Assembly: GCA_038046485.1 (NCBI GenBank)
Contig: JBBSWA010000072.1
Coordinates: forward strand, 1-34,436
Direction of reading: 5' to 3'
Length of the DNA: 34,436 nucleotides
DNA from: JBBSWA01 sp038046485
Lineage (GTDB): Archaea; Nanobdellota; Nanobdellia; Woesearchaeales; SM23-78
Part shown: positions 14,936 through 23,157 of the stretch, piece after piece
How positions within the stretch are numbered: position 1 is the stretch's first letter
Layout: every line of letters starts with the position of its first letter
The notes under the pieces: generated by a model
Told to the model about the DNA's origin: nothing
Databases searched by the model: none
Seen by the model: only the letters and a program-made list of their open reading frames with translations
Translations under genes and position numbers: made by a program

Positions 14936-15622
14936 ATGGATGAATACGCGGCTCGAGTGGCTAAATCCGCCCTGAAGTTGGAAGCGATCAAGTTAAACCC
15001 AAGCAATCTGTTTGTCTGGGCTTCAGGCTTTCAGATGCCAATCTATAATGACAATCGCTTGTTCATGAGCTCCGTGCAAGATCGGGGTCTTGTTTTAGAT
15101 GCCTTAGAAGACCTGATTCAAAAAAACAGGATTGAGTTTGAGGTCGTAGCCGGCACATCGACAGCAGGCATTCCTTGGGCTGCTTGGTTAGCTCATCGTA
15201 GAGACTTGCCCATGGTTTATATTCGGGATAAACCAAAGGATCATGGTTTACGGAATCAGATTGAAGGCATTGCAGCCGATAAGGGGTTGGAAGGAAGGAA
15301 AACTGTAGTGATTGAGGACTTAATTTCTACAGGAGGAAGTTCAGTAAAGGCTGTAGAAGCCGTGAGAGAAGCCGGCGGAAATTGTGTAGATTGTGTTTCC
15401 ATTTTCAATTACGGGTTTGATGAGGCCGCATCTCGCTTTGGCGCCCTTGCTCCTCCGTGTCAGGTTTCTTCGGTTCTGGATTATAAGACCTTAGTTGGGG
15501 TGGCGATTCGGATAGGGGGTGTAAGACCGCAAGACGCCGAAGTCTTAAGAGAATGGGATGCCGATCCATTTGGCTTTGGTGAGAAACGAGGCTTCCCGAA
15601 GATAGAGCGAATTAAATCATAA
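14936..15622 (+). CDS. pyrE: orotate phosphoribosyltransferase
   Basis: 228 aa from the ATG at 14936; an upstream frame to 14879 runs through the operator palindrome and is unlikely. It joins orotate and PRPP to give orotidine monophosphate, the fifth step to UMP. The PRPP-binding loop TVVIEDLISTGGSS is at 123-136, with the flexible catalytic loop RDKPKDHGLRNQIEG (97-111) before it and the VAGTSTAGIPWAAWLA segment (71-86). Length fits the family. Orotidine-phosphate decarboxylase follows 31 bases later, forming a two-gene operon for the last steps of the pathway. Confidence 0.94.
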   Translation: MDEYAARVAKSALKLEAIKLNPSNLFVWASGFQMPIYNDNRLFMSSVQDRGLVLDALEDLIQKNRIEFEVVAGTSTAGIPWAAWLAHRRDLPMVYIRDKPKDHGLRNQIEGIAADKGLEGRKTVVIEDLISTGGSSVKAVEAVREAGGNCVDCVSIFNYGFDEAASRFGALAPPCQVSSVLDYKTLVGVAIRIGGVRPQDAEVLREWDADPFGFGEKRGFPKIERIKS

Positions 15623-15653
15623 CAAACTAAAGAATAGATGTGGAGGAATAAAC

Positions 15654-16523
15654 ATGGTATCTTTCAAAGAGCAATGGTTGGAAGCAGTGGAACGTAAGAA
15701 TTCTGTTTTATGTGTGGGATTGGATCCGGCTGATTTCGAAATGAATCGTCCGGGTGAAACCTTAAAAGAAGGAGAGAATAAATTGACGTGGACATTGAAG
15801 TTGGTGGAAGCCGTCGCTCCTTATTGTGCAGCGGTAAAGCCCAACACGCAGTATTGGAAGGGGCCTTTGGATCGCTTGTATATGGTAGAAGTAGCCAAGC
15901 TTGCAGATTCATTAGGTCTGGTGCTCATTGAAGATGCTAAGTTGGCAGATATTGGGGATACAAATGAATCGGGAATTTTCCATCCTTCTCGTCAAAAGAT
16001 TGATGCTGTGACGCTAGCTCCCTATGCAGGCAACATGAAACAAGCAGCAGATCAATGTAAGAAATGGGGTGTTGGTGGGATTACGATGTGTTTGATGAGT
16101 AATCCTGAGTATAAACGGGAGAAAAATAAATTAGTTCCTGTTTCAGGAGAAGAAGATACCTACGATTCAACAGATATACTCCGTCTGGAGGACGTTCCTT
16201 ACGTGCGTCAGTTTGTTCAGTTGGCGCATGATGCAGCGTTATATGGCATTGAAGGATTAGTAATTGGAGCACCGAGCAAAAACAATCACATCCAGGAAGA
16301 AGAAATTGCTCTAGCACGAAGATATGGAGGGGTTGAGCGCATGGTATTGCTGCCAGGCGTTGGCAAGCAAGGTGGCGAAGCAGGAGCCATATGGAAGCAT
16401 TTCGATCCATCATATGTGGTGGTAAACGTCGGACGAACAGTCATGTTCCCAGAAGACCAAGACCAAGCCACTGCCGCAAGGCATTATCAAACGATGTTAA
16501 ATGAGCTGCGTAGAGCAGCTTAG
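15654..16523 (+). CDS. pyrF: orotidine 5'-phosphate decarboxylase
   Basis: Protein of 289 aa that releases CO2 from orotidine monophosphate to give UMP. The start LCVGLDPADF, the lysine in VKPNTQYW (62) and the catalytic D-x-K-x-x-D set in EDAKLADIG (D94, K96, D99) are all present; the phosphate-binding LLPGVGKQGG lies near residue 225. It is longer than the typical archaeal enzyme of about 210-230 aa and has inserted segments around 130-165, which recalls the longer PyrF type of some bacteria. A GGAGG ribosome-binding site precedes the ATG. It follows pyrE directly. Confidence 0.93.
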   Translation: MVSFKEQWLEAVERKNSVLCVGLDPADFEMNRPGETLKEGENKLTWTLKLVEAVAPYCAAVKPNTQYWKGPLDRLYMVEVAKLADSLGLVLIEDAKLADIGDTNESGIFHPSRQKIDAVTLAPYAGNMKQAADQCKKWGVGGITMCLMSNPEYKREKNKLVPVSGEEDTYDSTDILRLEDVPYVRQFVQLAHDAALYGIEGLVIGAPSKNNHIQEEEIALARRYGGVERMVLLPGVGKQGGEAGAIWKHFDPSYVVVNVGRTVMFPEDQDQATAARHYQTMLNELRRAA

Positions 16524-16527
16524 TTTT

Positions 16528-17856
16528 TTATTCCAAGCAGCATTTTTTGTATTTGCTTCCCGATCCGCAAGGGCAAGGGTCGTTTCGCCCAATTTTTGGC
16601 TCTGAGCGAACAGGGACAGTTAGATCTCTGGGTTGAGTTCGAAGCAATCGTTCAACAGCAGGGTCTATAAAAACAGATTGAGGAACCGGGTTAGAAGTAG
16701 GTTTAGTCCATCGAGGGAATCCTTCCAATCCTTGGTCTTTGAGCCATTGGGCGATGATTTCATCATCTGTGGCGGGGTGGCGGAATACATCGCTTGCGCG
16801 ATCAAGTAAATCCAGCATGGAGATTTTTTTCTGGGTGTTTCGAGAGTAAACTTCTAGGACAAGTTCTTTTATAATTACACTGATGGGTGCAAGGCGAATG
16901 GGGTCAAGCCCAAAGAGGGTGGAAGAAATGTAATCAAAGTTTTCGCAGGGTTTGAGTAGGTCGATCATACGGTTGATGATATTTTCTCCTGTGTTAGTTT
17001 CTAGATGTACCATGGTTGTCCAGTCCATGATATAGGCTTTCCCATTGACCACATACAGATTAGATAAGTGGGGTTGGAGATGCGCTCTGCGATGTTCATG
17101 TAAGTCACGAAGGCCTAGGATGAGAGGAGCGATTTTAACGGACATAAGATAATAATTAGCCATAAATGCTGTAGCATAATTGATTCCTCCTTCAGAAGAT
17201 AAGGTTCCTACGGCTTGAGATAATTGATCATGCATTTCTTCAAAAGCTCTGGGCTTCTCAAGGCTTGGAACAGGTAAGACCAAGAATCCAAAAGGGCCTT
17301 CTTTATTGCCCATCTGAGGATATCTTCCGTAGGCTTCTACGTGAGGAACTACCATGTCTTCAAGATCCAAACTGGATACATCTGCAGTATTTTCAACTGT
17401 TGCTTGAAGTTCAGAGGCAACGAATGTGCCCAGAGCGCGATACTTGGGGCGGGTGGTTTCAATGGCAAATCCGCGAGCGCGGCTGGTGGACATAATCGTG
17501 CCGGATACGAGGTCTAAAAAATTTTCATGATTCGGGGGTTGAAAAGGATGATCGGCAATAAGGCCAAGGGGACCTTGAAATTGGATGGGTTTATATCCAA
17601 TCCCCAGTACTTGAAGGGCTTCAAGAGAGATTCCTTTTTTTGTAATGGGTTGGTCTCGAGAGATGAGTAGGGATCTTCCTCCTTCAAATCGAACGGGGGT
17701 TTGGTTAGGATTCACTTCCCAGCTGCTCAGGGCAAGGATGCGTTCAATCTCAGAAGAGGTTAGCGTGGAAGTCAGGGGTACTTCAAGGCGCACTTCATAG
17801 CGTCCTTTCGTATAAGGATAAATTTGAACATCTTTTAGGAAAGGATTTAAAGACAT
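16528..17856 (-). CDS. SEC-C zinc-motif protein with a possible kinase-like core
   Basis: Protein of 442 aa. The last 22 residues (IGRNDPCPCGSGSKYKKCC) are a SEC-C motif, a small zinc-binding tail known from SecA and many unrelated proteins. Residues 249-280 read LRDLHEHRRAHLQPHLSN...GKAYIMDWT, which recalls the catalytic loop and metal-binding Asp of aminoglycoside-kinase-like proteins (H-x-D-x-x-x-x-N, then I-D-W). The catalytic Asp position would be Gln, so an inactive kinase fold is one possibility; this is only pattern resemblance. No membrane segment. It ends four bases after pyrF on the opposite strand. Function unknown. Confidence 0.6.
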   Translation of the reverse strand: MSLNPFLKDVQIYPYTKGRYEVRLEVPLTSTLTSSEIERILALSSWEVNPNQTPVRFEGGRSLLISRDQPITKKGISLEALQVLGIGYKPIQFQGPLGLIADHPFQPPNHENFLDLVSGTIMSTSRARGFAIETTRPKYRALGTFVASELQATVENTADVSSLDLEDMVVPHVEAYGRYPQMGNKEGPFGFLVLPVPSLEKPRAFEEMHDQLSQAVGTLSSEGGINYATAFMANYYLMSVKIAPLILGLRDLHEHRRAHLQPHLSNLYVVNGKAYIMDWTTMVHLETNTGENIINRMIDLLKPCENFDYISSTLFGLDPIRLAPISVIIKELVLEVYSRNTQKKISMLDLLDRASDVFRHPATDDEIIAQWLKDQGLEGFPRWTKPTSNPVPQSVFIDPAVERLLRTQPRDLTVPVRSEPKIGRNDPCPCGSGSKYKKCCLE

Positions 17857-17894
17857 ACATCTTGGGTCGAAGCGGTATTTAAATACATTAGACT

Positions 17895-19340
17895 TTATTC
17901 CTTTCTTTTACTAAACACATGTACCGGGTTAGAATATGTTTTCTTCTCACGGCCTTTTTTCGTCTCGTACTTGATCTTGGTGGGGGGTAGGTGAATTCCT
18001 CCATACAATCTTAACTTACTCTTAATATGGTAAGTAATAAGGCGTTCTTCATAGGGATCCAATGAATCAATCTCCCAAATGATTAATGTATCTTTTTTCT
18101 CGGTGGTCATGGTTTTGTGCGGTGGCAATACTCCAGTCTGATTCTTGGTAAGATGGGCCATGGAGGGGATTTTGTCAATCACGCGTAGGTGGTGGAATGT
18201 TTTGCCGGTACGATTTACCACCAAGAGGCGAACTTTGAATTGGCTGCTCTCATCTTGCGCTTCATGTTTTGATAAGGATTCTCTTCCGAACTCAGTACGC
18301 CAGTGTTGTTGGTCTTGGGGAATCGCTTCTTTATGAGCGATAAGGGGGTTTCGAAAGAAGTAGTAAGCCAGAGTACTTAGAACAATTAGGATAGCAAGGT
18401 AGAGTAGGGGGCGGTAGTTTTGTTGAAGGGTAATGGTGAGTGTTTCTTCAGGCAAGAGGGTGTGTCGCCACTGCCAATTTCCATGAGCAGATAAAGGTGT
18501 AGGTTGTGAAGTGATGAACATCTTTAAGTAAAACGGATAGTGCAGGGTTTTGATGTAAATGTGGGGGGCATTGCCTTGATTCTGAAGAGTGAAGGTTTGT
18601 TCGGTTTTGAGAAAGCCCTTGCTCAAGGAAAACTGTTCATGAATGGAGTCATAGGTGCTGATATGGTAGAGTTTTTTGTTTTCAGCGATGGTTTGGTTTT
18701 GGTAGTTGAGTCGTGCAATAACAAAATGGGTGTCGGGTTTTTGTTTGGGGTTGAGTTGAAAAGTGTAGTGGATAGGTTTTACCTCATCAGGTAGAAGGGC
18801 AATGTTTTCTTCTTTGTAAAAGAGTTCACCGCTTACTTCAATGCGTAAGTTAGAATAATTCAGGGGGTTTTGGTTGCGTAGAGTCAGGTAGATGGAGAGA
18901 GGCTTGCGAGGATCTTGTTCTTGGGGGACATCCAGGCCTAAATTAATTTGGGGTTCGTACAGTCCTCCTTGGGTGGAGGGAAGAAGGTTGATGAGAAGTT
19001 TTTCTTTTTGGCTTTCATGGCTTTGTTGGGATTGAATGGTTAGAAGCAGGCGTTGGCTTCCAAGAGGAGCTCCACTGCGGGGTTGAAAAAGAAGGGTGGT
19101 GTGAAAGGTGGATTTGGGGGGTATTTGGGTAAAGGGGGGGTCTGCTGTAAGAATCCAATCCGAGCTAAGCGTGGTGAAGGTATAAGTGTCTTCTTGATTT
19201 TGGTCATTGTGTAGCGTAAGTTCATATCGAGCAACTTGGCCGGGAGTAATTTGGGTGGTGGTGGGAACAAGTTTAGCATAGAAGGCGTAGGTGTTAGGGA
19301 GGAGAAGGATGAGCAGAATAAATGTAAATAAGTGCTTCAT
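17895..19340 (-). CDS. membrane-anchored surface protein with Ig-like domains
   Basis: 481 aa from the ATG at 19340; the frame continues upstream through the tRNA-Pro gene and that part is not real. Residues 1-20 (KHLFTFILLILLLPNTYAF) are a signal peptide. The outer part (about 22-305) looks beta-rich, with TPGQVARYELTLHND resembling the start of NEW3/CARDB-like domains. One membrane segment (311-329, PLLYLAILIVLSTLAYYFF) is followed by a second beta-rich domain (about 355-475) with RVIDKIPSMAHL and LDPYEERLITYHI, close to the DUF11-type repeats of archaeal surface proteins, which here would lie inside the cell. Probably an envelope or adhesion protein; the role is not defined. Confidence 0.7.
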   Translation of the reverse strand: MKHLFTFILLILLLPNTYAFYAKLVPTTTQITPGQVARYELTLHNDQNQEDTYTFTTLSSDWILTADPPFTQIPPKSTFHTTLLFQPRSGAPLGSQRLLLTIQSQQSHESQKEKLLINLLPSTQGGLYEPQINLGLDVPQEQDPRKPLSIYLTLRNQNPLNYSNLRIEVSGELFYKEENIALLPDEVKPIHYTFQLNPKQKPDTHFVIARLNYQNQTIAENKKLYHISTYDSIHEQFSLSKGFLKTEQTFTLQNQGNAPHIYIKTLHYPFYLKMFITSQPTPLSAHGNWQWRHTLLPEETLTITLQQNYRPLLYLAILIVLSTLAYYFFRNPLIAHKEAIPQDQQHWRTEFGRESLSKHEAQDESSQFKVRLLVVNRTGKTFHHLRVIDKIPSMAHLTKNQTGVLPPHKTMTTEKKDTLIIWEIDSLDPYEERLITYHIKSKLRLYGGIHLPPTKIKYETKKGREKKTYSNPVHVFSKRKE

Positions 19341-19401
19341 TTGGGGTGTGTTGCACGTTTTATGGTATTTATAGCTTTGTGTTTTGAGTAGAAGAGAAAA
19401 G

Positions 19402-19475
19402 TGGGGCTGCCGTGATTCGAACACGGGACCACACGCACCCCAAGCGTGTATCATACCAAGCTAGACCACAGCCCC
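19402..19475 (-). tRNA. tRNA-Pro (GGG)
   Basis: Uninterrupted 74-base tRNA: acceptor GGGGCTG/CAGCCCC, anticodon stem CACGC/GCGTG with loop TTGGGGT, T-arm CCGTG TTCGAAT CACGG, discriminator A. It is the only one of the five tRNA genes here without an intron. No CCA is encoded. Confidence 0.95.
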
Positions 19476-19569
19476 AGGTATATACCTTTAGGTCTTGCAG
19501 GGGGTTTTTATGGTTTTCGTATAAAAAAAGTCGTCTAGGGAGTCAAAAAGTTTTTATAGGAGTTTTTCG

Positions 19570-20238
19570 ATGAATGGAGGTATGAGTGTTGCCATGGCTG
19601 AAGAAGGTTTGATGTATGAACAGGAAGAGTTAGGTTTGCTCAGTCATTTTTTTCAGAATGCTCGAACCTTTTGTCAGATCTTAGGCCAAGAAATGAGAGA
19701 TCAAAAAATTCAAGAATATGGAGCGCTACTTGAGTCGCTCACGCATTCGCTAGATCATGCCTGGCCTTTGGTGGAATCTCTGGAGAAAAGAGGGAGTGCA
19801 GATTTGAAGGATATTCAAGTGTGTATCGAAAAGGTCAATACCTTTTTGGGGGTGGTGCGAACGCATAAGCTGTTAAGCCCCATGGATAAAAAAGAATTAA
19901 CAGATGCAGTGGGGGGTTTGCAAAGGGATGTTGCAGATTTTGATCTCGAAGAAAATAAAGTACATCAGTTGGTGAGGGGGATTAAGGATCAGTTGAAAAA
20001 AGTAGTGAGTTTACTTTCAGAAAATGTAAAGGGGTTTACGGGTAAATCATTGGAGGCACTAAAAAGTTTGGTGGGAACCTTTGAAGAAAGTTTTGGTAAG
20101 CTAGTGGAGAAAAAAGGAATAGTAAAAGGACGCTTAGTGATTCAGCTTAAGAGTTTTTTAAGAGAAAAAGAAGCAGAAGCGGTTGGCTTGTTAGGAGATC
20201 AAAACACATTGCCAGGTTTTAGCTCACAATCTGACTAG
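19570..20238 (+). CDS. hypothetical helical protein
   Basis: Protein of 222 aa, or 218 aa if translation starts at the ATG at 19582. A TATA-like TTTTTATAG lies at 19549-19557. The protein is almost entirely helical by eye, with leucine- and charge-rich stretches such as VHQLVRGIKDQLKKVVSLLSE and no cysteine cluster, signal peptide or membrane segment. I do not recognise a family. It converges with rad50 and the two stops overlap by 20 bases. The neighbour does not by itself suggest a function. Confidence 0.6.
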   Translation: MNGGMSVAMAEEGLMYEQEELGLLSHFFQNARTFCQILGQEMRDQKIQEYGALLESLTHSLDHAWPLVESLEKRGSADLKDIQVCIEKVNTFLGVVRTHKLLSPMDKKELTDAVGGLQRDVADFDLEENKVHQLVRGIKDQLKKVVSLLSENVKGFTGKSLEALKSLVGTFEESFGKLVEKKGIVKGRLVIQLKSFLREKEAEAVGLLGDQNTLPGFSSQSD

Positions 20239-22282
20239 TATGTTCGTGTTTTCTTACGTATAAGACATGGTCGGCGTACGATTGAAGTTTGGTTTCATGG
20301 CTGACCAGGATGGTTTGTTGAAGGTTGAGTTGTTGTAGTACATCGCGTACTTGATCTAGTTGTTCGCTGCTAAATCCATCTGTGGGTTCATCCAGGATAA
20401 GTAAGTCTTTGGTTTGAATCGTGCTAATGAAATCATTCACGACTTTATTGAGTGCAAGTCGGTAGGCAAGAGCCAAGCTTGTTTTTTCTCCTCCGCTTAG
20501 GTTATCAATGGTCGTCTCATAGCCATTTTGCTCAATGGTGGGGGTGAACTGTTCATCGAGGCGCACGCGTAAGTTTTCATCTTCAATGAGTTCTTCAAAC
20601 CATTCAGTAAAGTAGCTGTTGAATTCATGGTAGATGCTGGTAAGGACATTCTTCTCGATGGTTTCAACGATGTTGAGGAATTGAGTCTGTAGCCAATGGT
20701 CGATCTCTTGGAGGTAGATATGTCTTTTCTGGATTTGCATAAGTTTTTGGTATCGTTCATTGGTGGTGGTGTTTTGCATCTTAAGTTGTTCAGCTTCATT
20801 TTGGGTTTTGGCGTACTGAATCTCGAGTTGTTGCACTTTCTGGCCTTGTTGTTCGAGTTGGGTGCGTAAAGCCTGGTATTGAGGTTCAATATTCAAGTAA
20901 GGTGCAAGCCTTTTGCCCAGTTCTTCTTGTTCGCCTTGGAGCAGGCTAAGTCGTTGGTGGCCAATTTGTTCTTCATTTTGAAGGCCATTCAATCGCTGTT
21001 TTTTCTCAGCTAAGTTTTGGAGTTTGACTTGGTTGACGGCTTGTTGATTCCTTTGCCCAAGGAGTTCTTGGAGTTTTTTTTGGTGTTCATCCAGTTTGGT
21101 TTGTAATTCTTTTTTTTGCTGTTGAGTCTGGTCCAAGTTTTGTTGGCTGTGCAGAATTTGGTTGCCTTGTTCTTGTACAATGTGGCCTTTGTGGTTCTCG
21201 TCCACATTCTGTAAACAAGTTGGACATTGAGCCAGTTGCTTTATTTTCTGCATCAAGTTTTGTGCTGCCTTTTGCAGGGTCACTTCTTGGGTTTCTTGTT
21301 GGATAAAAATATGCTGTGTTTGTTGGAGTTTTTGGATCTCACTTTGGGTTTGGGTGATGTATTGGTCTAAGGTTTCAGGAAGAGTGAGATTCAAAGGAGG
21401 TATTTCTTTTTGTAGGGTCTCAATTTGTAGCTTGAGTTGTTCGCGCTCTTGCATGCCTTTTTGCAGTTGTTCTTGGAGGTGTTGAACTTGGCTGTTGTTG
21501 AGGAGGTGTTTTTCTTTAAGTGCCCGGTAGTCTTGGAGTTGTTGTTCTTGGTTTTGATGTTGTCCTTGAAATTGGGAAAGCGTTTTACGCTGTACGGTAA
21601 GTTCTTGGGTTAGTTGCTGGTATCCTGCTTGTTTTTCTTTTAAGGCTTGATCTAGTTTTAGAAGCTCTTGTTCTACGGAAGGAAGTTCGACTAGTTGCGT
21701 GGCTAAAAGCTTGTCTTGGTTGCGTAGTTCGCGCATGTAGGTTAACGCATTTTCTTGAATGCGTTTGTACTTGTCAATGTTAAAGAGTTTGCGTAAGGTA
21801 TCTAGGCGTTCATCCGTGCTTTCATAGAGGATGTGTTTCATCTCTTCTTGGGGGGTGTAAACAGTATAGCGGTAGATGAGGCTTTTGCTTTTGCTTAGGA
21901 GTTCATCCGGATAGCCAATGAGTTGTAAGACCTTTGCTTTTAATTCAGTGGCTGTGCCTTGAGTCTGTTCTCCATTGATGGTAAGGCTTCCCGCTTCTTG
22001 GTTGATGGTCGTTCCTTTTTTGAGGGTTCGTTGGATGGTGATGATCTGTTTGTTGAGTTCAAAACTGAGTTCAACTGAGCCCTCGCGTGTGCCATGGCGT
22101 AGTAAGGTTCCTCCGCTGGTTTGTCCGCGTAGTAGGCCGAAGATAGCAAATTCAATGGCGAGTAAAAGCGTCGTCTTTCCAGATCCAATGTCGCCAGCTA
22201 GAAGGGTGATTCCCTTTTCAAAGTTGACTTGGATTTCCGTGTAGCTGCGGATGTTTTTAAGCTTGAGTGAGCGTAGGATCAT
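20219..22282 (-). CDS. rad50: DNA double-strand break repair ATPase Rad50
   Basis: 687 aa from the ATG at 22282; the longer frame to 22402 would run into the opposite-strand tRNA-Gln and is rejected. Rad50 works with Mre11 in processing broken DNA ends. The Walker A loop GDIGSGKTT is at 30-38, the long coiled coil is broken by a zinc hook CPTC (353-356), and the C-terminal half has the LSGGEKTSLALAYR signature and the LLILDEPTDGF Walker B. The coiled coil is unusually rich in glutamine. It is shorter than many archaeal Rad50 proteins (about 850-900 aa), mainly in the coiled coil. No mre11 or herA/nurA gene adjoins it in the window. Confidence 0.92.
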   Translation of the reverse strand: MILRSLKLKNIRSYTEIQVNFEKGITLLAGDIGSGKTTLLLAIEFAIFGLLRGQTSGGTLLRHGTREGSVELSFELNKQIITIQRTLKKGTTINQEAGSLTINGEQTQGTATELKAKVLQLIGYPDELLSKSKSLIYRYTVYTPQEEMKHILYESTDERLDTLRKLFNIDKYKRIQENALTYMRELRNQDKLLATQLVELPSVEQELLKLDQALKEKQAGYQQLTQELTVQRKTLSQFQGQHQNQEQQLQDYRALKEKHLLNNSQVQHLQEQLQKGMQEREQLKLQIETLQKEIPPLNLTLPETLDQYITQTQSEIQKLQQTQHIFIQQETQEVTLQKAAQNLMQKIKQLAQCPTCLQNVDENHKGHIVQEQGNQILHSQQNLDQTQQQKKELQTKLDEHQKKLQELLGQRNQQAVNQVKLQNLAEKKQRLNGLQNEEQIGHQRLSLLQGEQEELGKRLAPYLNIEPQYQALRTQLEQQGQKVQQLEIQYAKTQNEAEQLKMQNTTTNERYQKLMQIQKRHIYLQEIDHWLQTQFLNIVETIEKNVLTSIYHEFNSYFTEWFEELIEDENLRVRLDEQFTPTIEQNGYETTIDNLSGGEKTSLALAYRLALNKVVNDFISTIQTKDLLILDEPTDGFSSEQLDQVRDVLQQLNLQQTILVSHETKLQSYADHVLYVRKHEHTSQIVS

Positions 22283-22380
22283 GTTTGTTGGAAAGGGTAC
22301 CGGATTAAAAGCTTTTCCGCTCAAAAGCCATAGAAAGGCATAAATAAGTTTATAAATCATTTCCAGCTCCGAAGAAACAT

Positions 22381-22477
22381 AGCCCCGTCGTCTAGCGGCC
22401 AAGGATAGCGGACTTTGGAGAGAACTTCATGTTCGCAAAGATATCCGTTGACCACGGTTCGAATCCGTGCGGGGCTA
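22381..22477 (+). tRNA. tRNA-Gln (UUG) with an anticodon-loop intron
   Basis: Acceptor AGCCCCG/CGGGGCT with the A1-U72 pair usual for archaeal tRNA-Gln, anticodon stem GCGGA/TCCGT, loop CTTTGGA, T-arm CACGG TTCGAAT CCGTG, discriminator A. A 24-base intron (22419-22442) sits after position 37, the canonical archaeal site. Removing it leaves 73 nt. No CCA is encoded. Confidence 0.92.
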
Positions 22478-22517
22478 TTATCATTTTCTTAAAAACATAC
22501 GATTTCATCATATAATC

Positions 22518-22553
22518 TATAAGTATAACTATTCCAGAATAGAAACACTTATA
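22518..22553. repeat. nested inverted repeat upstream of the PhoH operon
   Basis: Outer arms TATAAGT (22518-22524) and ACTTATA (22547-22553) enclose inner arms CTATTC (22529-22534) and GAATAG (22537-22542) separated by two bases. The right outer arm runs into a TATA-like TTATAATAG, so this is a likely operator for the downstream pair of genes. Confidence 0.5.
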
Positions 22554-22587
22554 ATAGAATGCAGTTAAGGTTAATTAGGGGGATCGT

Positions 22588-23157
22588 TTGAAGAAAGATA
22601 GAAAAGAGCAAGAAGGACTTTATGAACTTGTTACGACGTTAAGTAAGGCGATTCCTAACGAGTCTGAAGCAAGTATCGTTATTGGGTTAGGTGTTCTAAG
22701 TGGATTAATCGATTTTAGTTCTACTTCAAAATCTACAGAAACTCTTGCATTTGAACAGGTGAAAGCGGTTTATAGAAAACTAGGTGAAGTAATTAAGTTA
22801 GTCTCAGAAACAGAAGAGGGAAAGTTTAATATCGCATATAGTACTTTGAATGGAGTAGTTGAAACCTCTTTAGGTCCTTCTTCAGAAAAAAGAGCTCGGG
22901 AAACTTCTTTAGAAGGGCAAAAGATAAAATGTTTACGTGAAAGTGTTTTATTATATCCTAAGATAAGTTGGACAATTGAGGATCATCGAAGGTCGTATTT
23001 AGATCTTCTAAAGAGGAGGGGGGGTGCTTTAATGCGGGATGTAAGCGAACGCGGGAGCCCCCATCAGAAGCGATCAATGTTATTTGCGGATTATAGGTCA
23101 ATAGAAAATAATTTTGTCAATGGGAGGATCTTCTATGCCGGAAGCGAAATACCATAA
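22588..23157 (+). CDS. hypothetical protein upstream of PIN-PhoH
   Basis: Protein of 189 aa from a TTG start preceded by a purine-rich GGGGGAT at short distance. I do not recognise the family. The N-terminal half is hydrophobic to mixed (IVIGLGVLSGLIDFSS) without a clear membrane span; the C-terminal part is basic (DHRRSYLDLLKRRGGALMRDVSERGSPHQKR). Its end overlaps the PhoH gene by 23 bases, so the two are probably translated from one transcript and may act together. A nested inverted repeat lies just upstream. Confidence 0.6.
   Translation: MKKDRKEQEGLYELVTTLSKAIPNESEASIVIGLGVLSGLIDFSSTSKSTETLAFEQVKAVYRKLGEVIKLVSETEEGKFNIAYSTLNGVVETSLGPSSEKRARETSLEGQKIKCLRESVLLYPKISWTIEDHRRSYLDLLKRRGGALMRDVSERGSPHQKRSMLFADYRSIENNFVNGRIFYAGSEIP

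Noticed and set aside
19341..19454. N-terminal extension of the surface protein
   Set aside because: It runs through the tRNA-Pro gene; the signal peptide begins at the ATG at 19340.
22283..22402. N-terminal extension of Rad50 by 40 residues
   Set aside because: It would overlap tRNA-Gln on the other strand, and the Rad50 family starts at the MILRSLKLKNIRSY segment.
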